A stretch of DNA of 64,000 nt from Mycobacterium sp. DL592 (GTDB lineage: Bacteria; Actinomycetota; Actinomycetes; Mycobacteriales; Mycobacteriaceae), in the NCBI RefSeq assembly GCF_011694515.1, contig NZ_CP050192.1:3097301-3161300 (forward strand), given 5' to 3'. Every line of letters begins with the position of its first letter. Position 1 is the first letter of the stretch. The notes beneath the pieces were generated by a model. The model worked only from the letters and a program-made list of their open reading frames with translations. It did not search any database and was not told the DNA's origin. Both the position numbers and the translations under genes were made by a program. This document shows, one piece after another, positions 19,456 to 29,913 of the stretch.

Positions 19456-20660
19456 GTGGCGAAGGACGCCACCGGACCGATTACGACGATCGCCGGCGGC
19501 CGAATACCGTCGGCGCGAATTCGCATCGGTGCGTCCCCGAGAGTAGTCGTCACAATCCGTTCGGCGGCCGTAGTTCCGTGCTGCACCACAAGGACCGGCG
19601 TTTCCGCTGGTCTGCCGCCTGCGATAAGAGCGTCGGCAAACAATTCGATACGTTCGACCGCCATCAGCAGAACTAACGTGCCCGACAATTGGGCCAGCGC
19701 ATTCCAATTCACTAACGATTCCGGATGATCGGGCGCCAAATGGCCGCTGACCACGACGAACTCGTGATTGACACCGCGATGCGTGACCGGAACTCCGGCC
19801 AGCGCCGGAACAGCTATGGCACTGGTCACACCGGGCACGACTGTGACCGGAATCCCAGCTTCGGCGCAGGCGAGGACTTCCTCATAGCCGCGCGCGAACA
19901 CGAACGGATCGCCGCCCTTGAGGCGCACCACGAACTGGCCGGCGCGGGCCCGTTCGACCAGGACGGCGTTGATGGCGTCCTGCGCCATCGCCCGACCGTA
20001 GGGGATTTTGGCGGCGTCGATGACCTCGACGTCGGCGCCGAGTTCGGCGAGTAGTTCCGGGGGCGCCAGCCGGTCGGCGACGACGACGTCGGCGCGGGCC
20101 AGCAGTCGCCGGCCCCGCACGGTGATCAGTTCGGGATCACCGGGGCCGCCGCCGACCAGCGCCACACCGCCGCGCATGGTCTCGGAGGTGTCGGGGTTGA
20201 TGACACCCTGCTGGAAGGCCTCGCGGATGGCCGACCGGATGGCCGCAGACCGGCGGTGCTCCCCGCCGGCGAGCACACCGACCAGCAAGCCGTCGTGGTC
20301 GAACGAGGCGGGCGTGACCGCGGTGCCCTCGCGGGCCGAGTCAGCCCGCACACAGAAGATCTGCCTGCTCTCGGCCTCGGCGACCACGGCGGCGTTGACC
20401 GCCGGGTCGTCGGTGGCCGCGATGGCGTACCAGGCGCCGTCGAGGTCGCCGTCGCGGTAGTCACGCAACTGCAGCGTGATGCCGGGTTTCTGTTCGGCCA
20501 GCGCCTCGACGGCCGGGGTGGCGGCCCGGGCGATGACGTGCACTTCGGCGCCGGCGCCGATCAGCACCGGCACCCGCCGCTGCGCGACGGTTCCCCCGCC
20601 GACCACGACGACCTTCTTACCGGTCAGGCGCAGTCCGACGAGGTAGGCGTTCTCGGTCAC
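19452..20660 (-). CDS. cysG: Uroporphyrinogen-III C-methyltransferase / precorrin-2 dehydrogenase (siroheme/cobalamin)
   Basis: 402 residues with two fused activities. Residues 1-150 are the NAD-binding dehydrogenase/ferrochelatase-like domain (VVVVGGGTVAQRRVPVLIGAG). Residues 163-402 are the SAM-dependent methyltransferase (VALVGGGPGDPELIT, VRLKGGDPFVFARG, VPGVTSAIAVPALAGVPVTHRG). It makes precorrin-2 and siroheme precursors, feeding cobalamin and sulfite/nitrite reductase cofactors. GTG start overlaps the cobB stop by 4 bp. The last 250 bp of the gene are visibly AT-richer than the neighbours. Confidence 0.93.
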   Translation of the reverse strand: MTENAYLVGLRLTGKKVVVVGGGTVAQRRVPVLIGAGAEVHVIARAATPAVEALAEQKPGITLQLRDYRDGDLDGAWYAIAATDDPAVNAAVVAEAESRQIFCVRADSAREGTAVTPASFDHDGLLVGVLAGGEHRRSAAIRSAIREAFQQGVINPDTSETMRGGVALVGGGPGDPELITVRGRRLLARADVVVADRLAPPELLAELGADVEVIDAAKIPYGRAMAQDAINAVLVERARAGQFVVRLKGGDPFVFARGYEEVLACAEAGIPVTVVPGVTSAIAVPALAGVPVTHRGVNHEFVVVSGHLAPDHPESLVNWNALAQLSGTLVLLMAVERIELFADALIAGGRPAETPVLVVQHGTTAAERIVTTTLGDAPMRIRADGIRPPAIVVIGPVASFAT

Positions 20661-22033
20661 CCGGCGAGCTTAGTAACTGAGGCCGCGGTGCTGACAAACC
20701 GCGCGACCGATGCGGGTGCGGCGGCGGCGTGGGTGTGCAGATATGACGCGTGCACCCCGGCGAGGATCGCTCCGTCGCGCACCGGCTGCCCGTCGGTGCC
20801 CCGGAACACCCACGCGGGATCGTAGGAATCGGTGAATTCGACTGCGGTGCGGTGGAATTCGTGGCCGACGGCCCGACGGCCCGCCTCGGCGAGCGACGAG
20901 TCGGCGACGGCGACGGCGTCGCGGTAGCCGAGGGTCAGCCGTGGGGTGAACCGAGCGGCACCGCCGAGCACGCCGCACATGGGGTGCCCGTCGAGTTCGG
21001 TCATCAGGTAGGCCAGTCCCCCGCACTCGGCCTGTACCGGCGCGTGGGCGGCCAGTGCGCGGATCTGGGCGTGCAGGTCGGTGTTGGCGGCCAGTTCGGG
21101 CAGATATTGCTCGGGGAACCCGCCCGGCAGTACCAGTGCCGCGGTGCCGGGCGGCAGGCTGTCGGACAGCGGGTCGAACTCGACGACCTGGGCGCCGGCG
21201 GCGGCCAGCAGTTCGGTGTGCTCGGTGTAGCCGAAGCTGAATGCCCGGCCCGCTGCGATCGCCACCACCGGGCGGCCCGCGACCGGTTCTCCGATGGCGT
21301 CGCGTGGCGACCACGGCGGGGCTCCAACGGCGGACCCGGCGAGCGCGGCGACCGCGGCCAGGTCGACGTGGTGGGCGATCAGACCCGTCATCGCCGCCAC
21401 CGCCGAGCGTGCCGCCTCACCGTGTTCGACGGCAGTGACCAAACCCAGATGACGCGAGGGCACCGACAACTCGTCGTGGCGCGGAATCGCGCCGAGCACG
21501 GGCACACCGGCGGCGTCGCAGGACTGGCGCAGCACCCGCTCGTGGCGTGCTGACCCGACCCGGTTGAGGATCACCCCGCCGACGCGGACACCTCGGTGGA
21601 ACGTCGAAAAGCCATGCAGCACAGCGCCAATACTCTGGCTTTGCCCGCGGGCGTCGACCACCAGCACCACCGGGGCGCCGAGAAGTTCGGCGACGGCCGC
21701 GGTGGACCCGCGGGCCGGGGTCACCGCCTGCTCGTCGATGCGGCCGTCGAAAAGGCCCATGACGCCTTCGATCACGGCGATGTCGGCGCCCTGGGAGCCG
21801 TGCCGGTACAGCGGACTGATCAGTTCCTCGCCGACGAGGACGGGGTCGAGGTTGCGCCCCGGGCTTCCAGCGGCCAGCGCGTGGTAGCCGGGGTCGATGA
21901 AGTCGGGGCCGACCTTGAACGGCGCGACCCGGTGCCCGGCCTGCCGCAGCGCACCGATCAAACCGGTTGCGACAGTGGTCTTTCCGCTTCCCGAAGAGGG
22001 GGCGCCGATGATGACGCCCGGTACGCTCACCAT
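20657..22033 (-). CDS. cobB: Cobyrinic/hydrogenobyrinic acid a,c-diamide synthase
   Basis: ATP- and glutamine-dependent amidation of the a and c carboxylates of the corrin ring. 458 residues: P-loop APSSGSGKTT near residue 10, DIAVIEGVMGLFDG, and a C-terminal glutamine amidotransferase domain (GGFPEQYLPEL, nucleophile in QAECGGLAYLM, His in GHEFHRT). ATG 22033 or the adjacent GTG 22030 is the start; both overlap the cobO stop. Longer upstream reading is out-of-frame cobO sequence. Confidence 0.93.
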   Translation of the reverse strand: MVSVPGVIIGAPSSGSGKTTVATGLIGALRQAGHRVAPFKVGPDFIDPGYHALAAGSPGRNLDPVLVGEELISPLYRHGSQGADIAVIEGVMGLFDGRIDEQAVTPARGSTAAVAELLGAPVVLVVDARGQSQSIGAVLHGFSTFHRGVRVGGVILNRVGSARHERVLRQSCDAAGVPVLGAIPRHDELSVPSRHLGLVTAVEHGEAARSAVAAMTGLIAHHVDLAAVAALAGSAVGAPPWSPRDAIGEPVAGRPVVAIAAGRAFSFGYTEHTELLAAAGAQVVEFDPLSDSLPPGTAALVLPGGFPEQYLPELAANTDLHAQIRALAAHAPVQAECGGLAYLMTELDGHPMCGVLGGAARFTPRLTLGYRDAVAVADSSLAEAGRRAVGHEFHRTAVEFTDSYDPAWVFRGTDGQPVRDGAILAGVHASYLHTHAAAAPASVARFVSTAASVTKLAG

Positions 22034-22641
22034 TCGATTCCGCGCTGGCCCTTGCGGCCGGCGTCCATCGGGTGTTTGACGCATTCCATCTCGGTCACCA
22101 GGTCGGCGGCGTCGAGCAGCGGGCCGGGAGCGTCGCGTCCGGTGATGACCACGTGCTGGCCGCCGGGCCGCTCGACCAGCGCCTTCACCACGGCGTCGAC
22201 GTCGACCCAGCCCCACTTCAGCGGGTAGGTGAACTCGTCGAGAACGTAGAAGTCGTGGCGCTGGTCGCGCAGCCGGGTGGCGATCTCGGACCAGCCTTCG
22301 GCGGCCGCGGCGGCGTGGTCGTCGTCCGAGCCGCCCTTACGGGTCCACGACCAGCCTGAGCCCATCTTGTGCCATTCGACGGTGCCGCCGAGTCCGTGTT
22401 CGGCGTTGAGTTGGCCCAGCGCGGCGAACGCCGACTCCTCGCCCACTTTCCACTTGGCGCTCTTGACGAACTGGAACACGGCCACGCTCATCCCGGCGTT
22501 CCACGCCCGCAACGCCATTCCGAATGCGGCGGTGGACTTGCCTTTGCCGGAACCAGTGTGTACCGCGAGCACCGGGGTGTTGCGCCGGGCCCGGGTGGTC
22601 AGGCCGTCGTCGGGCACCACGAGTGGTTGTCCCTGTGGCAT
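22027..22641 (-). CDS. cobO: Cob(I)alamin/corrinoid adenosyltransferase CobO
   Basis: Transfers the adenosyl group from ATP to the cobalt of corrinoids. 204 residues, CobA/CobO/BtuR type: P-loop HTGSGKGKSTAAFG, then VFQFVKSAKWKVGEE and DEFTYPLKWGWVD. ATG 22641 is chosen: it gives the family length and a purine-rich GGGGGA lies upstream; the longer open frame reads antisense-like composition. Sandwiched between the chelatase (19 bp gap) and cobB (overlap), so all are co-transcribed. Confidence 0.94.
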   Translation of the reverse strand: MPQGQPLVVPDDGLTTRARRNTPVLAVHTGSGKGKSTAAFGMALRAWNAGMSVAVFQFVKSAKWKVGEESAFAALGQLNAEHGLGGTVEWHKMGSGWSWTRKGGSDDDHAAAAAEGWSEIATRLRDQRHDFYVLDEFTYPLKWGWVDVDAVVKALVERPGGQHVVITGRDAPGPLLDAADLVTEMECVKHPMDAGRKGQRGIEW

Positions 22642-22660
22642 CGGCGATCCCCCTTCCGGC

Positions 22661-24493
22661 TCAGGCGGCGCGGCGCACGGCCTGCGCCAAATAGTCTGCG
22701 CGCAGCTGCTCAAGGCGCAGCAGCGGGGCCGCCAGCTGGCCGGCCAGCTCGCCTGCCAGCCCCAGCCGCACATACGACGTTTCGCAGTCCACCACCACGG
22801 CGGCAGCACCTTCGGCCACCAGAAGTGCTGCGGCACTGCGGGTTCTGCCGAGTGGATCCGGGCCGCCGGTGGCGCGGCCGTCGGTCAGTACCACCACCAG
22901 CGGGCGGCGCGTGCGGTCGCGGACCCGCTCGCGCAGCACCACGTCACGCGCGGCCAGCAGTCCCTTGGCCAGCGGCGTGGTGCCGCCGGTGTCGAATCGG
23001 GTCAGCCGCCGGGAGGCGATGTGCGCCGAGCCCGTCGGGGGTAATACCAGGCGGGCGTCGTCGCCGCGGAAGGTGATGACCGCGACCTTGTCGCGGCGTT
23101 GGTAGGCATCGCGCAGCAGCGACAGGGCTGCACCGGTGACGGCGGACATCCGGTCGCGTGCGGCCATCGAACCCGATGCGTCGACGACGAAGATGACCAG
23201 GTTGCCTTCCCTGCCGACCCGGACCGCGCGGCGGATGTCGTCGGGACCCGGGCGGCGCCGGCCCTGACCGGCCGCGGCGAGCACCGTCGCGAACAGATGC
23301 AGGCCGTGGCCGGACTCCGGCTGGTCGGTGGCGGTGATCACTGCCCCGGACCGGTTGCGGGCCCGCGACCGCCGCCCCGGGGTGCCCTCCCCCACACCGG
23401 GCACCGTCAGCGCGCGGGTCCGGAACGTCGCTGCCGGCGGCGCCGACGGACGGGTGGTCGACGATGACGGGTTCTGTTGCGGCACAGCCTGTCCCGCATC
23501 GCCGTCGACGTTCTGACCGCCGCCCGGCGGGTCGGGTTCGGGCTCGGGTTCCGGGCCGCTGTCGGCGGTGGCCGCCAGCGCCTCGTCGAGCTGGGCCGGG
23601 TCCAGGCCGGGGTCGTCGAACGGGTCGCGGCGGCGCCGGTGCGGCAACGCCAGCTCGGCGGCTACCCGGATGTCTTCTTCGGCGACGGTGTCGGCGCCGC
23701 GCCAGGCCGCATGGGCGATCGCGGTGCGGGCCACCACCAGGTCGGCGCGCATACCGTCGACGTCGAATGCCGCGCACAGTGCCGCGATCCGATTCAGTTC
23801 GGCGTCGGGCAGGACGACGTCGTCGACGCGGGCCCGCGCGGTGGCGATGCGCACGGCGAGGTCGCGATCCTGTTGTGCGTAGCGGGCGGCGAATCCGGCC
23901 GGGTCAGCCTCGTAGGCCAGCCGCGCCCGGATGACCTCGCTGCGCACGGCGACATCACGGGAGGCGTGCACGTCGACGGTCAGGCCGAACCGGTCGAGCA
24001 GCTGTGGACGCAGTTCTCCCTCTTCGGGATTCATCGTGCCGATCAGCACGAAGCGCGACTCGTGCGAGTGCGACACCCCGTCGCGTTCGATGTGCACACG
24101 GCCCATCGCGGCGGCATCGAGCATGATGTCGACGAGGTGGTCGTGCAGCAGGTTCACCTCGTCGACGTAGAGCACGCCGCCGTGGGCGCGGGCCAGCAGG
24201 CCCGGTGAGAACGCATGCTCGCCGTCGCGCAGCACCTTCTGCAGGTCCAGCGAGCCGACGACCCGGTCCTCGGTGGCACCGATGGGCAACTCCACCAGCC
24301 GCGAGCCGGCGTCGACCTGGGCCAGCACCGCCGCCAGGGCGCGCACCGCCGTCGACTTCGCGGTCCCCTTCTCCCCGCGGATCAGCACACCGCCGATCTC
24401 GGGCCGCACCGCGCACAGCACCAGGGCGAGCCGCAGCCGGTCGTGGCCGACGATCGCGCTCAACGGGTAGGGGGCGGTGCTCACCGTATTCAC
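22661..24493 (-). CDS. Magnesium/cobalt chelatase-type AAA+ and VWA protein
   Basis: 610 residues. The N-terminal AAA+ ATPase is ChlI/BchI-like (Walker [20 protein letters not shown]). A Pro/Asp-rich linker (about 340-400) follows, then a C-terminal von Willebrand A domain with [13 protein letters not shown] and a TDG motif, as in ChlD. In actinobacteria lacking photosynthesis such fused proteins probably drive cobalt insertion together with CobN, encoded elsewhere; location between cobO and the GNAT gene supports a corrin role. GTG 24493 overlaps the upstream stop by 4 bp. Equivalent to Rv2850c. Confidence 0.9.
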   Translation of the reverse strand: MNTVSTAPYPLSAIVGHDRLRLALVLCAVRPEIGGVLIRGEKGTAKSTAVRALAAVLAQVDAGSRLVELPIGATEDRVVGSLDLQKVLRDGEHAFSPGLLARAHGGVLYVDEVNLLHDHLVDIMLDAAAMGRVHIERDGVSHSHESRFVLIGTMNPEEGELRPQLLDRFGLTVDVHASRDVAVRSEVIRARLAYEADPAGFAARYAQQDRDLAVRIATARARVDDVVLPDAELNRIAALCAAFDVDGMRADLVVARTAIAHAAWRGADTVAEEDIRVAAELALPHRRRRDPFDDPGLDPAQLDEALAATADSGPEPEPEPDPPGGGQNVDGDAGQAVPQQNPSSSTTRPSAPPAATFRTRALTVPGVGEGTPGRRSRARNRSGAVITATDQPESGHGLHLFATVLAAAGQGRRRPGPDDIRRAVRVGREGNLVIFVVDASGSMAARDRMSAVTGAALSLLRDAYQRRDKVAVITFRGDDARLVLPPTGSAHIASRRLTRFDTGGTTPLAKGLLAARDVVLRERVRDRTRRPLVVVLTDGRATGGPDPLGRTRSAAALLVAEGAAAVVVDCETSYVRLGLAGELAGQLAAPLLRLEQLRADYLAQAVRRAA

Positions 24494-24945
24494 GATGGGC
24501 TGTTCTTGAGCATCGGGACGTGCGGGATGCCGTCCTCGACGAACTCGTCGCCGTCGACGACGAAGCCGTGCCGGGCATACATGTCGGCAAGGTAGGTCTG
24601 GGCGTTGATCCGGCACGGGTGATCGCCGACGTCGGCGAGCGCGGCCTGCATCAGCCGGGTGGTGTGGCCCTGTCCGCGTGCGGATCGGCGGGTGCACACC
24701 CGGCCGATGCGGAAGGCTTTCTCGCCGCCACCGTGTTCCTCCATCAGCCGCAGCGTGGAGATCACCTCTCCGCCGGGCTTTTCCAGCCAGAAGTGGCGGG
24801 TCTCGGCGAGCAGGTCACGGCCGTCGAGCTCGGGATAGGGGCAGGCCTGCTCCACGACGAACACCTCGACACGCAGCTTGAGCAGCTCGTAGAGGGTGGC
24901 CGCGTCAAGGTCCTTGGCCCAGGAGCGGCGCAGTGCGACCGTCAC
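24490..24945 (-). CDS. GNAT acetyltransferase, ElaA-like
   Basis: 151 residues. ElaA-type start ([26 protein letters not shown]) followed by the acetyl-CoA-binding motif [22 protein letters not shown]. Substrate unknown. GTG start overlaps the mqo stop and its own stop overlaps the chelatase start, both by 4 bp, so it sits in a coupled chain mqo-GNAT-chelatase-cobO-cobB-cysG. Equivalent to Rv2851c. Confidence 0.88.
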   Translation of the reverse strand: MTVALRRSWAKDLDAATLYELLKLRVEVFVVEQACPYPELDGRDLLAETRHFWLEKPGGEVISTLRLMEEHGGGEKAFRIGRVCTRRSARGQGHTTRLMQAALADVGDHPCRINAQTYLADMYARHGFVVDGDEFVEDGIPHVPMLKNSPS

Positions 24946-26504
24946 ACCACCCCTGCCGGCTCCGGGTCACCGGCGGCCGGGGTGGAGTCCGGACCGACAG
25001 CTTCGCCGGCGCGGGCGGCGTCGGCTCCGCTACCCAGGCCCAGCACCTTGCTGCCGTACGCCCAGACCTCGGCGAAGAGGTCCGGGTTCTCGGAGAGCTT
25101 GACGCCCAGCGACGGCACCATCTCCTTGAGCTTGGGCTCCCAGCCCGAGTAGCGGTCGGAGAAGCAGCGCTGCAGCACCTCGATCATGGCGGGCACCGCG
25201 GTGGAGGCACCCGGTGAGGCGCCGAGCAGTCCGGCGATCGAGCCGTCGGCCGCGGCCAGCACGGTGGTGCCGAACTCGAGCACTCCGAGTTTCTTGGCGT
25301 CCCGGCGGATCACCTGCACACGCTGACCGGCGATATCCAGCTCCCAGTCGGAATCCTTTGCGGTGGGGGCGAATTCGCGCAGAGTGTCGACGCGGTCGGC
25401 CTCGCTGAGCGCCAGCTGGCCGATCAGGTACTTCAGCAGGCCCATCTCGGTGAGGCCCACGCCGATCATCGAGGCGAGGTTGTTGGGCTTGACCGACAGC
25501 GGCAGGTCGGTGACCTTGCCCTCCTTGAGGAACTTCGGCGACCAGCCGGCGAACGGCCCGAACAGCAGCCAGGACCGATTGTTGATCACGCGGGCGTCCA
25601 AGTGCGGCACCGACATCGGCGGGGCGCCCAGCGGCGGCAGGCCGTAGACCTTGGCCTGGTGTGCGGCGGCCAGCTCGGCGTCGCCGGTGCGCAGCCACTG
25701 GCCGCTGACCGGGAAGCCGCCGAAGCCCTTGGCCTCGGAGATGCCGGCCTTCTGCAGCAGCGGAAGCGCGCCGCCGCCGGCGCCGACGAAGACGAACTTG
25801 GCCGACAGATTGCGTTTCTGCCCGGTGCGCCGGTTGTGGATCTTGACCGTCCAGCTGCCGTCGGACTCCTGGTGCAGGTCGCGGACGTCGTGGCCGAACA
25901 GCGCGGTCATGCCGCGCTCGGTGCCGTAGCCGAGCAGCTGGCGGGTCAGCGAGCCGAAGTCGACGTCGGTGCCGTCGGTGGTCCAGTTCAGGGCGACCGG
26001 CTCGGAGAAGTCGCGGCCTTGGGCCATCAGCGGTAGCCGGCGGGCGAACTCGTCGGCGCCGTCGATGAACTCCATGGTGGCGAACAGCGGGTTGCGCACC
26101 AGGGTGTCGCGCCGGCGGCGAAGGTAGTCGATGTGTTCGGCGCCGTGCACGAAGCTGACGTGCGGGACCGGGTTCAGGAAGTTGCGGACGTCGGGCAGGA
26201 TGCCGTGCTCGACGGCGTAGGCCCAGAACTGCCTGGTGACCTGGAACTGCTCGTTGACGGTGACGGCCTTGGCGATCTCGATGCTGCCGTCGGGGTTCTG
26301 CGGGGTGTAGTTGAGCTCACAGAGCGCCGAGTGCCCGGTGCCGGCGTTGTTCCACGGATCACTGCTCTCGGCGGCGGCGGCGTCCAGGCGTTCCACCAGG
26401 GTGATCGACCAGTCCGGCTCGACCAGCCGCAGCAGCGCACCCAGGGTGGCGCTCATGATTCCGGCGCCGACCAGCACGACATCGGTTTTGGTGGTTTCAG
26501 GCAC
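24942..26504 (-). CDS. mqo: Malate:quinone oxidoreductase
   Basis: Membrane-associated FAD enzyme oxidising malate to oxaloacetate and reducing menaquinone in the TCA cycle. 520 residues. FAD-binding [16 protein letters not shown] near the N-terminus, then [18 protein letters not shown] and the conserved [13 protein letters not shown] near the C-terminus. GTG 26504 is used because AAGGA lies 7 nt upstream; the open frame further upstream is antisense to the next gene. The C-terminus has about 25 extra Ala/Pro-rich residues compared with the M. tuberculosis protein. Confidence 0.94.
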   Translation of the reverse strand: MPETTKTDVVLVGAGIMSATLGALLRLVEPDWSITLVERLDAAAAESSDPWNNAGTGHSALCELNYTPQNPDGSIEIAKAVTVNEQFQVTRQFWAYAVEHGILPDVRNFLNPVPHVSFVHGAEHIDYLRRRRDTLVRNPLFATMEFIDGADEFARRLPLMAQGRDFSEPVALNWTTDGTDVDFGSLTRQLLGYGTERGMTALFGHDVRDLHQESDGSWTVKIHNRRTGQKRNLSAKFVFVGAGGGALPLLQKAGISEAKGFGGFPVSGQWLRTGDAELAAAHQAKVYGLPPLGAPPMSVPHLDARVINNRSWLLFGPFAGWSPKFLKEGKVTDLPLSVKPNNLASMIGVGLTEMGLLKYLIGQLALSEADRVDTLREFAPTAKDSDWELDIAGQRVQVIRRDAKKLGVLEFGTTVLAAADGSIAGLLGASPGASTAVPAMIEVLQRCFSDRYSGWEPKLKEMVPSLGVKLSENPDLFAEVWAYGSKVLGLGSGADAARAGEAVGPDSTPAAGDPEPAGVV

Positions 26505-26612
26505 CAGTTCGTCCTTTACTCGTGACGGCTGTACTACTAGCCAGGTTATCCCGAGCGACCCGGAACTATTCGGTCGAGTCGCCAGCACCACACCGCCGCT
26601 AAGGTAACCCTT

Positions 26613-27668
26613 GTGACGGCACCGCACGCCGAATGGGCCGACGACGTCCTGCTGGGCTTCCAGCAGACCACGTTGCCGCTGGGAGCTGACCCCGACGGTG
26701 AGGGCGATCTGTTCGCCACCCTGGTGCGCCGCGGCGGCGAAGCCGAACCGGCCACGCACACCGTACTGGCGGTGCACGGGTTCACCGACTACTTCTTCAA
26801 CACCGAACTCGCGCACCACTTCACTTCTCGCGGCTTCCGGTTCTACGCCCTCGACCAGCACAAGTGCGGGCGGTCGTGGCGGACCGGCCAGACCCCGCAC
26901 TTCACCACCGACCTGGCGCGCTACGACCGCGAGCTGGAATGGGCGGCCGCGATCATCCGCGCCGAGAACACCGTGCCGGATGTCGCCGGCCGAGCGGCTC
27001 CAGCCACCCGGATTCTGGTCTACGGGCATTCGGCGGGCGGGCTGATCGTATCGCTGTGGCTGGATCGGGTGCGCAGGCGCGCAGCGACGGCGGCACTCGG
27101 GATCGGCGGGCTGGTGCTCAACAGCCCGTGGCTGGATCTGCACGGGCCGGCCATCCTGCGCACCCGGCTGACGTCGACGGCCATCGGTGCGCTGTCGCGG
27201 GTACGAAAGACCTCGGTGGTGCGCGGCACCGGCAACGGGGGCTACGGGCTGACCCTGCATCGCGAGTACCACGGCGAGTTCGACTACAACCTGCAGTGGA
27301 AACCACTCGGCGGGTTCCCGGTGACGCTCGGCTGGATCCATGCGATCCGGCGCGGGCACGCCACCTTGCACCGCGGCCTGGACGTCGGGGTGCCCAACCT
27401 GATCCTGCGCTCCGATCACAGTGTGCGCGAGACGACCGTGCCCGACACGATGCAGCGCGGTGACGCGGTGCTCGACGTCAGCCAGATCGCCCGCTGGGCG
27501 GGGTGTATCGGCAACCGGACGTCGGTGGTACCGGTCGTCGACGCCAAACATGACGTGTTCTTGTCGTTGGCGCAGCCGCGCGCAGCGGCCTACCGTGAGC
27601 TGGCCGCCTGGCTGGACTTCTATCTCGCGCATACCGCCGAGACCGCATCGGCGTCGGGCCGGGACTAG
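26613..27668 (+). CDS. Alpha/beta hydrolase, monoglyceride-lipase/lysophospholipase type
   Basis: 351 residues, serine hydrolase_4 family. [34 protein letters not shown] forms the oxyanion region, GHSAGG the nucleophile elbow (Ser), and [11 protein letters not shown] contains the likely catalytic His. No signal peptide. GTG 26613 is preceded by TAAGGT and 7 nt, a leaderless arrangement. Equivalent to Rv2854. It is followed after 8 bp by mtr. Confidence 0.88.
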   Translation: MTAPHAEWADDVLLGFQQTTLPLGADPDGEGDLFATLVRRGGEAEPATHTVLAVHGFTDYFFNTELAHHFTSRGFRFYALDQHKCGRSWRTGQTPHFTTDLARYDRELEWAAAIIRAENTVPDVAGRAAPATRILVYGHSAGGLIVSLWLDRVRRRAATAALGIGGLVLNSPWLDLHGPAILRTRLTSTAIGALSRVRKTSVVRGTGNGGYGLTLHREYHGEFDYNLQWKPLGGFPVTLGWIHAIRRGHATLHRGLDVGVPNLILRSDHSVRETTVPDTMQRGDAVLDVSQIARWAGCIGNRTSVVPVVDAKHDVFLSLAQPRAAAYRELAAWLDFYLAHTAETASASGRD

Positions 27669-27676
27669 GGGACTTC

Positions 27677-29086
27677 GTGGAGCATTTCGACATCGCGATC
27701 ATCGGAACCGGTTCGGGCAACTCCGTTCTCGACGAGCGCTACGCCACCAAGAAGGTGGCGATCTGTGAGCAGGGCGTGTTCGGCGGGACCTGCCTGAACG
27801 TCGGCTGCATCCCGACCAAGATGTTCGTCTACGCCGCCGAGGTGGCGGCGACGGTGCGCGACGCCGCGCGCTACGGGGTGGACGCCCGCATCGAGCGCGT
27901 GCGCTGGAGCGACATCGTCTCGCGAGTGTTCGGCCGGATCGACCCGCTGGCGATGGGCGGTGAGCACTACCGGCGGTCGTTGCCGAATGTGACCGTCTAC
28001 GACTCGCATACGACGTTCGACGGACGCGGCGATCACGGCTACCGGCTGCGGACCGCCAACGGTGAGGAGTTCACCGCCGACCAAGTCGTGATCGCGGCGG
28101 GCGCCCGGGCGATGGTGCCCGACGCGATCGCCGGCTGCGGGGTGGAGTTCCACACCAGCGACACGATCATGCGGATGGCCGAACTGCCCGAGCATCTGGT
28201 CATCGTCGGAGGCGGGTTCGTGGCCGCCGAGTTCGCCCACGTCTTCTCGTCGTTGGGCTCGCGCGTCACGATCGTGATCCGGGGCGGCACCCTGCTGTCG
28301 CACTGCGACGACACCGTCTGCGAACGGTTCACCGACATCGCGGGCAAGAAGTGGGAGATCCGCAGCCACCGCAACATGATCGGCGCGCACATGGACGGCT
28401 CGCAGACCGTCGTCGAGCTCGACGACGGCTCGACCGTGCGCGCCGATGCGGTGCTGGTGGCCACCGGCCGGATCCCCAACGCCGACCTGCTCAACCTCGA
28501 GTCGGTGGGCGTGGACGTCGACGACGGCCGGGTGGTGGTCGACGAGTATCAAAGGACAACGGCGCGCGGCATTTTCGCACTCGGCGACGTGTCCTCGCCG
28601 TATCAGCTCAAGCACGTCGCCAACCACGAGGCCCGGGTGGTCAAGAACAACCTGCTCGCCGACTGGGACGACACCGAGGCCCTGATGCCCTCGAATCACC
28701 GCTTCGTGCCCTCGGCGGTGTTCACCGATCCGCAGATCGCCTCGGTGGGTCTGACCGAAAACGAGGCGCGCGCAGCCGGTTACGACATCAAGGTCAAGAT
28801 CCAGGACTACGGCGACGTGGCCTACGGCTGGGCGATGGAGGACACCACGGGCTTCGCGAAGGTGGTCGTGGAGGCCGGCACCGGTACGATCCTGGGCGCC
28901 CACATCATGGGCCACCAGGCGTCGTCGTTGATTCAGCCGCTGATCCAGGCGATGAGCTTCGGGCTGGCCGGCCAGGACATGGCCCGCGGCCAGTACTGGA
29001 TTCACCCCGCGCTGCCCGAGCTGATCGAGAACGCCCTGCTGGCCCTGTGCGGTGAGCCCCCCTGGCCGCCCGCCAGACGGCACTGA
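27677..29086 (+). CDS. mtr: Mycothione reductase
   Basis: NADPH-dependent flavoprotein that reduces mycothiol disulfide, the actinobacterial analogue of glutathione reductase. 469 residues. FAD motif [11 protein letters not shown], redox disulfide [18 protein letters not shown]-binding [14 protein letters not shown], second FAD motif GIFALGD, and the C-terminal catalytic HPALPE. GTG start 8 bp after the hydrolase stop indicates an operon. Presence of Mtr fixes the host as a mycothiol-producing actinobacterium. Confidence 0.96.
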   Translation: MEHFDIAIIGTGSGNSVLDERYATKKVAICEQGVFGGTCLNVGCIPTKMFVYAAEVAATVRDAARYGVDARIERVRWSDIVSRVFGRIDPLAMGGEHYRRSLPNVTVYDSHTTFDGRGDHGYRLRTANGEEFTADQVVIAAGARAMVPDAIAGCGVEFHTSDTIMRMAELPEHLVIVGGGFVAAEFAHVFSSLGSRVTIVIRGGTLLSHCDDTVCERFTDIAGKKWEIRSHRNMIGAHMDGSQTVVELDDGSTVRADAVLVATGRIPNADLLNLESVGVDVDDGRVVVDEYQRTTARGIFALGDVSSPYQLKHVANHEARVVKNNLLADWDDTEALMPSNHRFVPSAVFTDPQIASVGLTENEARAAGYDIKVKIQDYGDVAYGWAMEDTTGFAKVVVEAGTGTILGAHIMGHQASSLIQPLIQAMSFGLAGQDMARGQYWIHPALPELIENALLALCGEPPWPPARRH

Positions 29087-29093
29087 GCTTTCT

Positions 29094-29156
29094 GCCGAGT
29101 GTGCGAATCGATACGCCGCCCGCGGCGCGTCGAGGATGACACCGCACACTCGCGGC
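29094..29156. repeat. Palindromic structure between mtr and cbiO
   Basis: Outer arms CGAGTGTGCG (29096-29105) and CGCACACTCG (29143-29152) pair perfectly, extended by GCCG/CGGC with a 2-nt bulge. Inside is GCCGC-CC-GCGGC (29115-29126). It occupies the whole gap between two convergent genes, so a bidirectional terminator or palindromic repeat is likely. Confidence 0.65.
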
Positions 29157-29160
29157 TGAC

Positions 29161-29913
29161 TCAGGGCGTGGGAACGACGAAGCCCCAAGGCAATTCGAGC
29201 CGGTGGGCGGCCAGCAGCGCACTGTCGGACAGCACGGCGGTGACGGTGTCGTCGGCGACGACCACACCGTGGTCCAGGACAATCGCCCGGTCGCACAGCT
29301 GCGCCGCATAGGGCAGGTCGTGGGTGACGATGAGCATCGTCGCGGGCAGCGTGGCCAGGGTTTCGGCCAGTTCGCGGCGTGCCACCGGGTCGAGGTTGGC
29401 CGACGGTTCGTCGAGCACCAGGATCTCAGGTTCACAGGCCAGCACCGTGGCCAGTGCCGCGCGCCTGCGCTGGCCCACGGACAGGTGCGCCGGGCTGCGG
29501 TCGGCATGCTCGGTCATCGACACGATGTCGAGCGCGGCGTGCACCCGGGCGGCCAGGTCCTCGCCGGTGACCCCGAAGTTGGCCGGGCCGAACGCCACGT
29601 CCTGGGCCACGGTGGGCATGAACAACTGGTCGTCGGGATCCTGGAACACCAGGCCGACACGGCGGCGGATATCGCGAAGAGTCTTGCGGCTCAACACAGT
29701 TCCGCCGATCTCGACGGTGCCCGAGGTCGCGGTGAGCACACCGTTGAGGTGCAGCATGAGAGTGGTCTTGCCTGCCCCGTTGGGTCCGAGGACGGCGACG
29801 CGTTCCCCGGGCGCGATGCTCAGGCCGACGCCGTCGAGGGCGACCCGGCCGTCGGGGTAGCGGTAGTTCAGGGCGTCGACCCGGATGGCCGGCGGGCTCA
29901 CCGGAGCAGCCAT
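29161..29913 (-). CDS. cbiO: Cobalt/nickel ECF transporter ATPase CbiO
   Basis: Energising ATPase of the CbiMNQO importer. 250 residues: Walker A LGPNGAGKTT, Q-loop GLVFQDPDDQLF (typical of ECF ATPases), signature HLSVGQRRRAALA (LSVGQ variant), Walker B ILVLDEPSANLD, switch His in VTHDLP. ATG 29913 overlaps the cbiQ 3' end by 16 bp. Last gene of the cbiM-N-Q-O operon. Confidence 0.93.
   Translation of the reverse strand: MAAPVSPPAIRVDALNYRYPDGRVALDGVGLSIAPGERVAVLGPNGAGKTTLMLHLNGVLTATSGTVEIGGTVLSRKTLRDIRRRVGLVFQDPDDQLFMPTVAQDVAFGPANFGVTGEDLAARVHAALDIVSMTEHADRSPAHLSVGQRRRAALATVLACEPEILVLDEPSANLDPVARRELAETLATLPATMLIVTHDLPYAAQLCDRAIVLDHGVVVADDTVTAVLSDSALLAAHRLELPWGFVVPTP

Noticed and set aside
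24942..27632. 896-residue mqo with a long N-terminal extension
   Set aside because: The extension is antisense to the hydrolase gene and lacks sensible sequence; GTG 26504 has a ribosome site and gives the family N-terminus.
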